Shown: one piece after another, positions 50,400 to 58,900 of the stretch | Layout of the letters: every line of letters starts with the position of its first letter | How positions within the stretch are numbered: position 1 is the first letter of the stretch | Assembly: GCA_019510125.1 (NCBI GenBank) | Contig: JAEKKX010000014.1 | Span: 50,599 to 114,598 of the forward strand | From: Lysobacterales bacterium | GTDB taxonomy: Bacteria; Pseudomonadota; Gammaproteobacteria; Xanthomonadales; Xanthomonadaceae | DNA: 64,000 bases | Direction: 5' to 3' | Translations under genes and position numbers: made by a program | Notes under the pieces: generated by a model | What the model saw: the letters and a program-made list of their open reading frames with translations, nothing else | Told to the model about the DNA's origin: nothing | Databases searched by the model: none

Positions 50400-50951
50400 T
50401 CAGGCGCTGGACAGGCCGCGCAATTTGAACGCGAGCGCGGACAGCAGCACGCCCCGGAACAGGAACGCGAATCCGACCAGCGTCGCGAGGGCGACGAGCG
50501 CGGTATCGGCCGGCATGAAGAAGGCGGCCCAGGCGCCCAGCAGCACGTCGATCACGCCGAGCAGGATCAGCCAGCCCCTGTCGCTGCTCGCCCTGAAACC
50601 GGCGGCGAGTTCGAAGCCGCCCATGATCAGGAACATGATGCCGATGATCCAGACGATGGCGACCGCGCCACTGAACGGATTGACGATGCAGACGCCGGCG
50701 GCCAGCAGGCTCAGGAGGCCGAACAGGATGTCCACGGCCCGGCTTTGCCAGCCCGCATCCTTGAACGCGGCGATCAGCGAGCCGACCCCGCTGAACAGGA
50801 AGCTCACCCCGAGCAGGACGCCCATGGCCAGCCCGGTCGCCAGCGGGTGCAGCATGGCGAAGATGCCGACCACGATCAGGAAGATGCCGTACGCCAGCAC
50901 CCAGCCCCAGTGACGACCAAGGCGGTGCTGTCCCATCGGACTCGTGGACAT
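50400..50951 (-). CDS. HdeD family (DUF308) inner-membrane protein
   Basis: 183 aa from ATG 50951 (MSTSPMGQHRLGRHW), with AAGGGGAA upstream. Six short hydrophobic helices in pairs, each pair joined by a small loop, with typical YGIFLIVVGIFAMLHPLAT and GIMFLIMGGFELAAGFR repeats. In E. coli HdeD is linked to acid resistance at high cell density; in most other bacteria the role is unknown. Transcription probably starts in the 322-bp gap upstream, where TTGACA (minus strand, 51132-51137) followed 18 nt later by GATGTT is a possible promoter. Confidence 0.9.
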   Translation of the reverse strand: MSTSPMGQHRLGRHWGWVLAYGIFLIVVGIFAMLHPLATGLAMGVLLGVSFLFSGVGSLIAAFKDAGWQSRAVDILFGLLSLLAAGVCIVNPFSGAVAIVWIIGIMFLIMGGFELAAGFRASSDRGWLILLGVIDVLLGAWAAFFMPADTALVALATLVGFAFLFRGVLLSALAFKLRGLSSA

Positions 50952-51273
50952 GTTGGAATTCCCCTTCAACGTGCGTGAACGTCGGAAGCGCTGGTTCCCC
51001 GACCGGCGACGCCGGTGTCTGCGGCCTGTCCGATGGCCCGGGTCGTGCGTTGCTTGTCGGGTCGGCGAGCGACCTTCAGTGGGGGGCCTTCCATCGAAGG
51101 CAGGAAGAACATCCTCTCAAACCCTCGCCCTTGTCAAGCCGGATGGTCTGCGGATCACGGACGACATCGAACGCGGCGCCGGAAGGGCCGCGCAGGATGT
51201 TGCGTCGCAAAAAAATCCGCTCGGGCGAGGGCCGTGTCGATGTCGCGGCGCAGCGTCGCGCGCGGCGCGATGT
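50952..51273. other. Intergenic region upstream of hdeD
   Basis: 322 bp without a supported gene. On the minus strand it contains TTGACA (51132-51137), a possible -35 box for the HdeD gene, with a weak -10. Nothing else is recognised. Confidence 0.45.
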
Positions 51274-51723
51274 TCAAGCCTCGTCCGCGCCTTCCACCGC
51301 GGCGAGTTCGTGGCTCGGCAGCGGCAGCATCGCCCAGAACGGCACGTCGTCGTCGGCCCAGCGCGCGGCGGCGTCCTGCAGGATCTCGATCACCGCCTCG
51401 ACGTCGTCCGCGGCCTGTTCGCGCCACGGGCCGATGTGTTCGAGCACCAGCAGATAGCCGGGCGCCGACAGCCACGACAGGTCGTTGAGGCAGTCGGCCA
51501 GCGCATCGAGATTGCCGCCGAACCAGTCGGGGAACGCCAGCGCTTCGGCGATCTCGCGCAGCACCGCATCGGTGTCGGTGCAGGTCCGCAGGTCCAGCGC
51601 ATGCACCGAGAACCGCAGTGCGCGGCCGGCCTCGACCAGCGCCTCGCGATCGCGCGCATCGACGAAGTACGCGCCGGCGCGCTCGGGATCGCCGAGCAGC
51701 GCATGCAGCTCCATGGTGTTCAT
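51274..51723 (-). CDS. Barstar-family ribonuclease inhibitor
   Basis: 149 aa starting MNTMELHALLGDPERAG. The core FPDWFGGNLDALADCLNDL matches the barstar active helix (barstar: 'YGENLDALWDCL'), keeping Asn, Asp35 and Asp39 equivalents, which plug the RNase active site; the Trp38 position is Ala. The C-terminal PGYLLVLEHIGPW and DDVEAVIEILQDAAARW are the other family blocks. The start codon overlaps the stop of the upstream RNase gene (ATGA). Its likely role is to neutralise that RNase in the cytoplasm until export. Confidence 0.92.
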   Translation of the reverse strand: MNTMELHALLGDPERAGAYFVDARDREALVEAGRALRFSVHALDLRTCTDTDAVLREIAEALAFPDWFGGNLDALADCLNDLSWLSAPGYLLVLEHIGPWREQAADDVEAVIEILQDAAARWADDDVPFWAMLPLPSHELAAVEGADEA

Positions 51724-52223
51724 CGCGCGTCCTCCGTGCCGTCGAGGGTGAAGCGGCGGAAACTCCGGTAATGGTCGTCGGTGTAGAAGAATTCGCTTGG
51801 CGGCCGACCGCCGGCGATGATCCGGCGCGCGCCGCGATCGCGCGATCCCGGCGTCTCGACCGTGTATTCGCGGTAGTAGCCGCGCGGCTGCGGCGGCAGA
51901 CGGCGTTCGCGATTGCCGAACACGCCGTCGTCCTGGCGATGCGGGTAGGGGCCGTCGTGCGCGATCAGGCGCAGCGTGTCGATCGCTTCCGGCGGGAGGA
52001 AATCGGGATAACGGGCGTCGCCATGCATGCCGCGTGCCGGCAGCGGCGGCGGCACAGCCAGCGGATTGTCCTCGGCGCGCGCCGGTGCGGTGGCGGGCGC
52101 CTGCGCGACGGGCGGCGGCGCCTGCGCCTGCGGGGGCGGGTCGCGCAGCGTGAACCACGCCACGATCGCCAGCGCGGCGAGTGCCGCCCAGAGCGTCCAG
52201 CCGGAACCCGCGCGCGTCGTCAT
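51720..52223 (-). CDS. Membrane-anchored barnase-like (N1/T1-type) ribonuclease
   Basis: 167 aa from ATG 52223 (MTTRAGSGWTLWAALAAL); an ATG at 52253 is possible. A hydrophobic segment at 11-24 is a signal anchor or uncleaved signal peptide, followed by a Pro/Ala-rich linker (28-62). The RNase domain begins near DFLPPEAIDTLRLI. Barnase catalytic residues can be aligned: Glu119 in GYYREYTVE, Arg134 in GARRII, and His151 in YTDDHYRSFRRF (barnase Glu73, Arg87, His102); VFGNRERRLP matches barnase 'IFSNREGKLP'. It is thus probably an active guanyl-preferring RNase. It lies in an operon with the barstar gene, overlapping by 4 nt. Confidence 0.9.
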   Translation of the reverse strand: MTTRAGSGWTLWAALAALAIVAWFTLRDPPPQAQAPPPVAQAPATAPARAEDNPLAVPPPLPARGMHGDARYPDFLPPEAIDTLRLIAHDGPYPHRQDDGVFGNRERRLPPQPRGYYREYTVETPGSRDRGARRIIAGGRPPSEFFYTDDHYRSFRRFTLDGTEDAR

Positions 52224-52328
52224 CGACCGTCTCCCGTTGCCGTCGTCGTCCACGATGGACCCGTGCGCCGCGGCGCACGCTGATCCGTATCAATAACGGT
52301 CCGCATCGATCGCGACCCTGCAGCAATG

Positions 52329-52373
52329 GCGACCCGTATCCACGCAATCCGCACCCACGCGACCCGCATCGCG
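52329..52373. repeat. 15-bp imperfect tandem repeat, three copies
   Basis: GCGACCCGTATCCAC, GCAATCCGCACCCAC and GCGACCCGCATCGCG follow each other without gaps in the spacer upstream of the RNase gene. It has no recognised function. Confidence 0.6.
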
Positions 52374-52385
52374 GCGGCGCGCGCG

Positions 52386-52730
52386 TCAGCCGCAGGTGAC
52401 GGACAGGATCTTGCCCGCTCCGTCGATGCGCAGGTTCAGGCGATCGCCGCGGTATTCCATCGTCACCATCATGCCGGGCCGAAGCACGCGCACCACCTTC
52501 GCGCCGCTGGCGGCCATCGCGGCCTGTTGCGTATCGGCGTCCGCCTTGCGGCCGACGAAGTCCTGGGCGCGGCTGGCGTCGCAGGCCGCGCCGTCCAGGC
52601 CGGGGCCGACCCGGATCTGCGGCTCGGCGGCGGCACCGGCCGACGGGTCCGGCGGGGGCGCGTCATGCGGCGCGACCGGCGCGCAGGCGGCGACCGTGAG
52701 CAGGGCGAGCAGCGGAAGCGACGGCGACAT
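52386..52730 (-). CDS. I78-family peptidase inhibitor, lipoprotein
   Basis: 114 aa from ATG 52730, with AAGGAAA upstream. A short signal sequence ends in a lipobox (LLTVAAC, Cys16). After a Pro/Ala linker comes the I78 domain: CDASRAQDFVGRKAD, then RVLRPGMMVTMEYRGDRLNL and the C-terminal ILSVTCG. The two Cys flank the domain and probably form a disulfide. I78 proteins, related to the Aspergillus elastase inhibitor, inhibit serine proteases. As a periplasmic lipoprotein it would protect the envelope. It is divergent from the BlaI/M56 genes with 300 bp between. Confidence 0.88.
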   Translation of the reverse strand: MSPSLPLLALLTVAACAPVAPHDAPPPDPSAGAAAEPQIRVGPGLDGAACDASRAQDFVGRKADADTQQAAMAASGAKVVRVLRPGMMVTMEYRGDRLNLRIDGAGKILSVTCG

Positions 52731-52876
52731 GGCGTTTCCTTGCCACGGGCAATGCACGCAGTATGCATGCCGAACGTACGAATTCGTAAAGCGCCGCGGC
52801 CGCGCGATCGGCTCGTGCGCCGGCGTTCACGGTGCGATCCCCCGCGCCCAGGTGTGCCGCTTGCGATGCCGCGAGG

Positions 52877-52932
52877 GCATCCCCGCGACCGCATGCCCAT
52901 AACCGCATGCCCGCGACGGCATGCCCGCGATG
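52877..52932. repeat. 14-bp tandem repeat, four copies
   Basis: GCATCCCCGCGACC, GCATGCCCATAACC, GCATGCCCGCGACG and GCATGCCCGCGATG lie in exact 14-bp steps between the I78 gene and the blaI promoter. Copies centre on GCATGC, a palindromic core. The spacing (about one and a third helical turns) gives no clear hint of a binding site. Confidence 0.75.
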
Positions 52933-52974
52933 CCGTCTCCTGGACGCCTGGCCGATGAACGGCGGACACGGTGC

Positions 52975-53022
52975 TTGACAGTCGAATGGTTCAGTTCTAC
53001 AAATGTAGTACTACATGTGTAG
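52975..53022 (+). promoter_or_regulatory. Promoter and double BlaI-type operator of the blaI-M56 operon
   Basis: TTGACA (52975-52980), a 17-nt spacer and TACAAA (52998-53003) form a near-consensus sigma-70 promoter. The -10 box is inside CTACAAATGTAG-TA-CTACATGTGTAG (52997-53022), two adjacent 12-bp near-palindromes built on the TACA...TGTA core of BlaI/MecI operators. A bound repressor would block RNA polymerase directly, so the operon should be autorepressed. The AGAGGAG ribosome site begins right after it. Confidence 0.88.
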
Positions 53023-53034
53023 AGGAGCGCGGCC

Positions 53035-53430
53035 ATGGCCGAAGACATCGTCCTGAGCGACCTGCAGCTCGACCTCATGCGGGTGCTGTGGCGGGCCGGG
53101 GAGCTGAACGTGGCCGACGCGACCGCGGCGCTCGCCGAGCGCGGCCTGGCCCACACCACCGTGGCGACGCTGCTCACCCGCCTGGAGAAGCGCGGCGTGG
53201 TGGAATCCCGGCGCGAGAGCCGGCTGCTGGTCTACCGGGCGTGCGTGACCGAGGCCCAGGTCAGGCGGAGCATGGTTTCCAGCCTGATCTCGCAGGTGTT
53301 CCGCGGCGACTCGAAGGCGCTGCTGGCGCATCTGGTCAGCGAACGCGAGGTCGCGCCGGGCGATCTCGAACAGGTGCGCGCGCTGCTCGCCGATGCCAAT
53401 GCCGACGCGGACAAGCGAGGGACGCCCTGA
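53035..53430 (+). CDS. BlaI/MecI/CopY-type winged-helix repressor
   Basis: 131 aa. The winged helix is LSDLQLDLMRVLWRAGELNV then LAHTTVATLLTRLEKRGVVE, the family's recognition segment (HTTVaTLLtRLekKG). The C-terminal half forms the dimerisation helices, with SSLISQVFRGDSKALLAHLV matching the region cleaved in BlaI/MecI by the M56 protease. The gene starts 12 bp after its own operator. The stop overlaps the start of the M56 gene as TGATG, so both are made together. Regulation by proteolysis is inferred from this pairing. Confidence 0.94.
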   Translation: MAEDIVLSDLQLDLMRVLWRAGELNVADATAALAERGLAHTTVATLLTRLEKRGVVESRRESRLLVYRACVTEAQVRRSMVSSLISQVFRGDSKALLAHLVSEREVAPGDLEQVRALLADANADADKRGTP

Positions 53431-55799
53431 TGGACAGCACGATCGCCTCCCTTGTCGCCGCAGTCGCCACCCATGCGCCCACGCTGCCGGTGATGGCCGG
53501 CCTGCTCATGGCCTTCGCGCTGCACGCGACGCTGCTGCTCGGGTTCGTGTGGGCACTGGAGCGGGCCGGTGCGCTGAAGCATCCGGCCTGGGCCGAATTC
53601 GCATGGCGGCTGGCGCTGTTCGGCGCGTTCGTGTCCGCCGGACTGCAGGCGCTGCCGATGTCGACGGTCGACGCGCCGAGCGAAGCCCGCATTGCGACCG
53701 TCCCCGCGGCCATTCCCGTCATCGCGCCCGCAGACGCGCCCGCCGTGGCCTCCGCGCCTGCCGGCCCGGCGCGCGCAGCGCCCGCGATGGCGCTCGAGGC
53801 CGCGAACGCGATGCCGACCGCGCACGCGGCGATGGCGAACGACGCGCCCCCGCTGCGGAGCCCGGCGGTGATCGCGCTGCCGCTGGCGTCCGATGCGATC
53901 ATGTTGGCGCTGCTCGCGTGGGCGCTCGGCACCGCCTGGTTCGCGCTGCGCCTGCTGCGGCAATGGCGCGCGCTGCAACGCCTGCGCCAGCGGGCGCTGC
54001 GCGATGGCCTCGTGGCCTCGCCGGCGCTGCAGGCGACGCTGCGCGATCTCGCGGTCGAGCTGCGCCTGCCCACGCCCGAACTCCGCCTGCTGCCGCTGTT
54101 CGACAGCCCCGTGGCGCTGCCCGGCGCCATCCTGCTGCCGCGCTGGGCCGAGGGTCTCGACGCTGCGCAGCAGCGCGCGATGCTTGCGCATGAGCTGGCG
54201 CATTTGCAGCGGCAGGACCCGCGCTGGCGCCTGCTGCAGCGCCTGGCGCTGGCGCCGCTGTTCTTCCATCCGCTGGCCTGGCTCGCCCGGCGTCGACTCG
54301 AGACCCTGGCCGAAACGCTGTGCGATCGCACGGCGGCCGGCCGCGGCGGCGCGCGGGCGCTGGCCGAATGCCTCGCCGAATGCCTCGCCCGCACCGCGCC
54401 GCCGCGGGCGCGCGCACTGCCCGCCGCCGGTCTCGCGCTGGCGATGGCCGAGCATCACGGCGGCATCGTCGAGCGTGTGCGCGCCCTGCTCGAACGCCGC
54501 GACGACAGTGCCTCCGCGCTGACCCCGCGTCGTCGCTGGCTGGTCATCGCGGCCGTGGCGCTGGTGCTGGTCGCGCTGCCCGGGGTGATCGTGATCGCCC
54601 GTCCCGGTCGGCTCGCCGACCTGCTCGACCCGCATCCGCTGTCGATCACGCTGCACAACGGCGGCAACACCTATCGCGTCGGCGGCGACATGCCGACGCC
54701 GGGCGATACGCTGACCGTGACCATCGACGGCGATGTCGCCTTCACCGACGACGAACGCGCGGTGGCCAGGCTCGGCGACGGCGCGATGCTCGATATCGCC
54801 CGTCGCCATGCCGGCGAGGCTCGGCGACTGCGGATGACCGGCGCCGCGGGAGGCGCAGCGCGCAGCTACACCATCGACGGCGTCGCGAAGCCGTTCGACG
54901 CGGCCGCACAGGCCTGGCTCGCGGAACGCATCCCCGAGATCTATCGGCTCAGCGGCTTCGACGCGGAAGCGCGCGCCGCGCGCCTGCTGTCGGCGGGCGG
55001 CGTGCCGCGGCTGCTGGCGGAGATCGCGAAGATCGACGCCGATGGCGTGCGCGCCGAATACCTCGCGCGATTCTTCGCCCAGGCCGATCCCGACGCGACC
55101 CAGATCGCACAGGCGCTGGCGCTGCTGCGCGCGATCGGTTCGGACTACGACAAGCATCGTGCGCTGGACGCCGCGCTCGCGCGCCCGGGGCTGACTCCGG
55201 ACCAGCAGGTGTCGCTGCTGTCGATCGCGGCGGACATGGGGTCGGATTACGATCGTGCCGAATGGCTGATCGCCGCGACCGCCAAGCTGCCGTTCGACGG
55301 ACCCGTGGCCGCGGCCTGGTCGCGGGCGTTGCAGGGCATCGGCAGCGATTACGATCGCCAGCGCACGCTGCAGGCGGCGATGACGCGCGGCACGCCGCGT
55401 CCGCAGGCGGTCGCGCTGGCGCTGGAAGCGATGCGCGGGATCGGCAGCGACTACGATCGCCGATCCGCGCTGCAGGCCGCGACGGCCAGCGGCGTGGCGC
55501 TGCCCGATGCGGCGGTCTTCCAGGTGATCGACGCGATCGGCTCCGACTATGAGAAGCGCGAGGCGCTGCTGGCGTTCGTCGACGCGTCGGCGCCGGACCT
55601 CGCCCGCAGCCGTGCGATCCTGCACAGCGCGAGCGGGATCGGCTCGGACTACGAACGCGGGCAGGTGCTCGGCGCATTGGCCGCGGTAATGCCTGCCGAT
55701 CCGCGGCTTATCGACGACTACCGCGCGGTCGCGCGGACCCTGGACGATCACGAGCGCGGCCAGGCGGAGAAGGCGCTGGACCGCTTCGCCCGGCGCTGA
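53430..55799 (+). CDS. M56 (BlaR1-like) metallopeptidase with GSDYD/E repeats
   Basis: 789 aa. N-terminal membrane helices (LLMAFALHATLLLGFVWAL and others) surround an M56 gluzincin domain with HELAH at 254-258. Another helix (LVIAAVALVLVALPGVIVIA) near 370-390 leads to the extracytoplasmic part. There, in place of the penicillin-binding sensor of BlaR1, lies a beta-rich segment (SITLHNGGNTYRVGG) and then six repeats spaced 31-35 residues, each marked by IGSDYD or a variant (near residues 568, 602, 635, 669, 700 and 735; last two are GSDYE). It probably senses an unknown envelope signal and relieves BlaI repression. The last repeat ends near the C-terminus. Confidence 0.88.
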   Translation: MDSTIASLVAAVATHAPTLPVMAGLLMAFALHATLLLGFVWALERAGALKHPAWAEFAWRLALFGAFVSAGLQALPMSTVDAPSEARIATVPAAIPVIAPADAPAVASAPAGPARAAPAMALEAANAMPTAHAAMANDAPPLRSPAVIALPLASDAIMLALLAWALGTAWFALRLLRQWRALQRLRQRALRDGLVASPALQATLRDLAVELRLPTPELRLLPLFDSPVALPGAILLPRWAEGLDAAQQRAMLAHELAHLQRQDPRWRLLQRLALAPLFFHPLAWLARRRLETLAETLCDRTAAGRGGARALAECLAECLARTAPPRARALPAAGLALAMAEHHGGIVERVRALLERRDDSASALTPRRRWLVIAAVALVLVALPGVIVIARPGRLADLLDPHPLSITLHNGGNTYRVGGDMPTPGDTLTVTIDGDVAFTDDERAVARLGDGAMLDIARRHAGEARRLRMTGAAGGAARSYTIDGVAKPFDAAAQAWLAERIPEIYRLSGFDAEARAARLLSAGGVPRLLAEIAKIDADGVRAEYLARFFAQADPDATQIAQALALLRAIGSDYDKHRALDAALARPGLTPDQQVSLLSIAADMGSDYDRAEWLIAATAKLPFDGPVAAAWSRALQGIGSDYDRQRTLQAAMTRGTPRPQAVALALEAMRGIGSDYDRRSALQAATASGVALPDAAVFQVIDAIGSDYEKREALLAFVDASAPDLARSRAILHSASGIGSDYERGQVLGALAAVMPADPRLIDDYRAVARTLDDHERGQAEKALDRFARR

Positions 55800-55834
55800 G
55801 CGCTGCGGCACGGGTCGAGGAGCGCTTCCGGCAG

Positions 55835-55969
55835 ATGGGCCAGAAAGGGCCGGATTGGCCCGATCATCGCCATTACTGCGGCCCGGACGCCTGCACGCCG
55901 TGCATGCGCCACTTCTACAGTGACGCCGAACGCGAGGCCGGCTATGCGCGGTGGGCGCGGCGGAAGTGA
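55835..55969 (+). CDS. Possible 44-aa Cys/His-rich protein
   Basis: The frame from ATG 55835 to TGA 55969 encodes MGQKGPDWPDHRHYCGPDAC followed by TPCMRHFYSDAEREAGYARW and a basic end. Three Cys and several His in CGPDACTPCMRHF could form a small metal site. GAGGAG lies 12 nt upstream, a rather wide spacing. The frame is short and sits just after the M56 gene, so it may be its third cistron. I do not recognise a family, and chance cannot be excluded. Confidence 0.45.
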   Translation: MGQKGPDWPDHRHYCGPDACTPCMRHFYSDAEREAGYARWARRK

Positions 55970-55984
55970 AGGCGGCGCGGCGGC

Positions 55985-58900
55985 TCACGCCGCCGCACGC
56001 GTCTCCGCCGGTCCGGCGTTCCACTTCGCCATGAGGTCCGCCAGGCGGGCCCTGGCCTTGTGCAGGTGCGCTTCCTTGACGTGGCCGAAGCCGCGGATGT
56101 GTTCCGGCACCGAGGCGATCTCGGCGGCGAGGGCGGCGTTGCCGGTGTCGAGCTTCGCCAGCAGCGCATCGACGGTCGCGAAGTAGTCGGCGATCAGTTG
56201 CCGTTCCATCTTCCGCTCCTCGGTGTAGCCGAACACGTCGAAGGTGCCTCCGCGCAGGCCGCGCAGCTTCGCCAGCAGGCCGAAGGCCTTGAGCATCCAC
56301 GGGCCGTACTCGCGCTTGATCAGGCGGCCCTGCGCGTCCTTCTTCGCCAGCAGCGGCGGCGCGAGATGGAAGCGCACGGTGTAGTCGCCTTCGAACTGCT
56401 GCTGCAGCCGGCGCTGGAAGTCGCCGCTGGTGTAGAGCCGCGCGACTTCGTATTCGTCCTTGTACGCCATCAGCTTGAACGCGTAGCGGGCGACGGCTTC
56501 CGACAGGTCGGTGGCGCCCGGCGCCTTCGCCTGCTCGGCGGCGCGCACCTTGGCGACGAGGTCCTGGTAGCGCCTGGCGTAGGCCGCGTCCTGGTAGTCG
56601 GTGAGGAAGGCGAGGCGACGGGCGATGAGTTCGTCGAGCGAGCGCGACAGCCGGGTGTCGTCGAGCGGCGCGAACGCATCGCCGCCGCCGCTGGCCGGCA
56701 CGTGGCGCAGTTCCTGAGCGTCGCGCAGGTTCGCGGCCTGGGGGTTGAGGCCGGACTCGTGGCCTTCCGACGGCGTCGGCGCCAGCAGCGGCAGGGCGTG
56801 CGGCGTCGCCTCGGCGGGGGTCGGCGCGTTCTTGACGATGCCGGCGGCCTCGACGACCGCGGCCAGGTCGATCGCGGCGAGCCGGCCCCACGCGAACGCG
56901 GTCTTGTTCATCTGCACCGCGGCGCCGTTGAGTTCGACCGCGCGCATCAGCGCGTCGAACGAGATCGGCACAAGTCCCTGCTGCCAGGCGTAGCCGAGCA
57001 TGAAGAGGTTGGCCGCGATCGCGTCGCCCATCAGCGCGGTGGCGAGCTGGGTGGCGTCGACCAGCGAGGGCTCCTTGCCGCCCAGCGCGGTGCGCACCGC
57101 GGCGACGATGTCGGCCGCCGGGAACTGCATGTCCGGACGCGTGGTGAACGTGCCGGGCATCGCCTCGTAGCTGTTGAGCACGACGTTGGAGCGGTCGCCG
57201 CGGATCTTCGACAGCGCCCAGTAGTCGTTGACCACGACCATGTCGCAGCCGAGCACGAGGTCGGCCTCGCCGGCGGCGATGCGCACGGCGTGGATGTCGT
57301 CCGGCGTGCGCGCCAGGCGGATGTGCGTGGTCACGGCGCCGCCCTTCTGCGCGAGGCCGGTCTGGTCGAGCACCGTCGCGCCCTTGCCTTCGAGATGGCC
57401 CGCCATGCCCAGCAGCGCGCCGATCGTCACCACGCCGGTGCCGCCGACGCCGGTGATCAGGATGTTCCAGGGCTTGTCGAGCGCGCTCGCGAAGGTCGGC
57501 ATCGGCAGGTCGCCGAGGCGATCGGCCGCATTGACTTTGTTGCCCTTGCGCAGCGTGCCGCCGTGCACGGTGACGAAGCTCGGGCAGAAGCCCTCGATGC
57601 AACTGAAGTCCTTGTTGCAGTTGCTCTGGTCGATGTCGCGCTTGCGACCGTATTCGGTCTCCTTCGGCAGCACCGACACGCAGAAGCTCTTCACGCCGCA
57701 GTCGCCGCAGCCTTCGCAGACCAGCGAATTGATCGCGACGCGCTTCTGCGGGTCCGGCAGCTTGCCGCGCTTGCGGCGGCGGCGCTTTTCGGTGGCGCAG
57801 GTCTGGTCGTAGATCATGACGCTGACGCCCCTGGTCTTGCGCAGCTTCTTCTGCACCTCGTCCAGTTCCCGGCGATCGTAGAACTCGACATCGTTCGGGA
57901 ACAGGTAGCGCTGGCGCGTCCACTTCAGGATGTCGTCGCTGACGATTGCTATCGTGTAGACGCCCTCGGCGCGCATCTGCTGCGCGATCTGGGGCACGGT
58001 CAGCGTGCCGTCCACCGGCTGGCCGCCGGTCATCGCCACCGCGTCGTTGTAGAGGATCTTGTAGGTGATGTTGACCCCGGCCGCGATCGACTGGCGGATC
58101 GCCAGCGAACCGGAGTGGAAGTAGGTGCCGTCGCCGAGGTTCTGGAACACGTGCTCGGTGTCGGTGAACGCGGCCTGGCCGCACCAGGTCACGCCTTCCC
58201 CGCCCATGTGGGTGAAGGTGTCGGTGCTGCGGTCCATCCACGTGACCATGTAGTGGCAACCGATGCCGCCCAGCGCCCGCGAACCCTCGGGCACCTTGGT
58301 CGAGGTGTTGTGCGGGCAGCCGCTGCAGTAGTGCGGCACGCGCGGGAAGCTGGCCCGCGGCAGCGCGAGTTCGCCTTCCTTCTCGGCCATCCAGCGCATC
58401 ACGTTCTCGATGTGCTCGCTGGCGTGGAAGCGCTGGATGCGCCGTCCGATCACGCCGGCGATCGTCGCCGGCGTCAGCTCGCCGGTGCTGGGCAGGATCC
58501 ACGCGCCGCTCTCGTCGAACTTGCCGACGATGCTGGGCCGGTCGCCCTCGAAGTTGTAGAACAGCTCCTTCATCTGGCTCTCGATGAAGCCGAGCTTCTC
58601 CTCGACCACCACGATGTCGCGCAGCCCGCGCGCGAAGGCGCGGATGCCCATCGGCTCCAGCGGCCAGGTCATGCCGACCTTGTACACGCGGATGCCCAGG
58701 TCCGCGCAGGCGCGCGCGTCGAGGCCCAGGTATTCCAGCGCCTGCAGTACGTCGAGGTAGCTTTTGCCGGTGGTGACGATGCCCAGTCGCGGGTTCGGCG
58801 AATCGATCACCACGCGGTCGAGGCGATTGGCGCGCGCGAACGCCTGCGCGGCCTTCACCGCGTAGCGATGCAGGCGCATCTCCTGGTCCAGCGGCGGATC

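Noticed and set aside
53430..55799. Beta-lactam sensor BlaR1/MecR1
   Set aside because: The C-terminal penicillin-binding domain (SxxK, SxN, KTG order) is not seen, and no beta-lactamase gene is adjacent.
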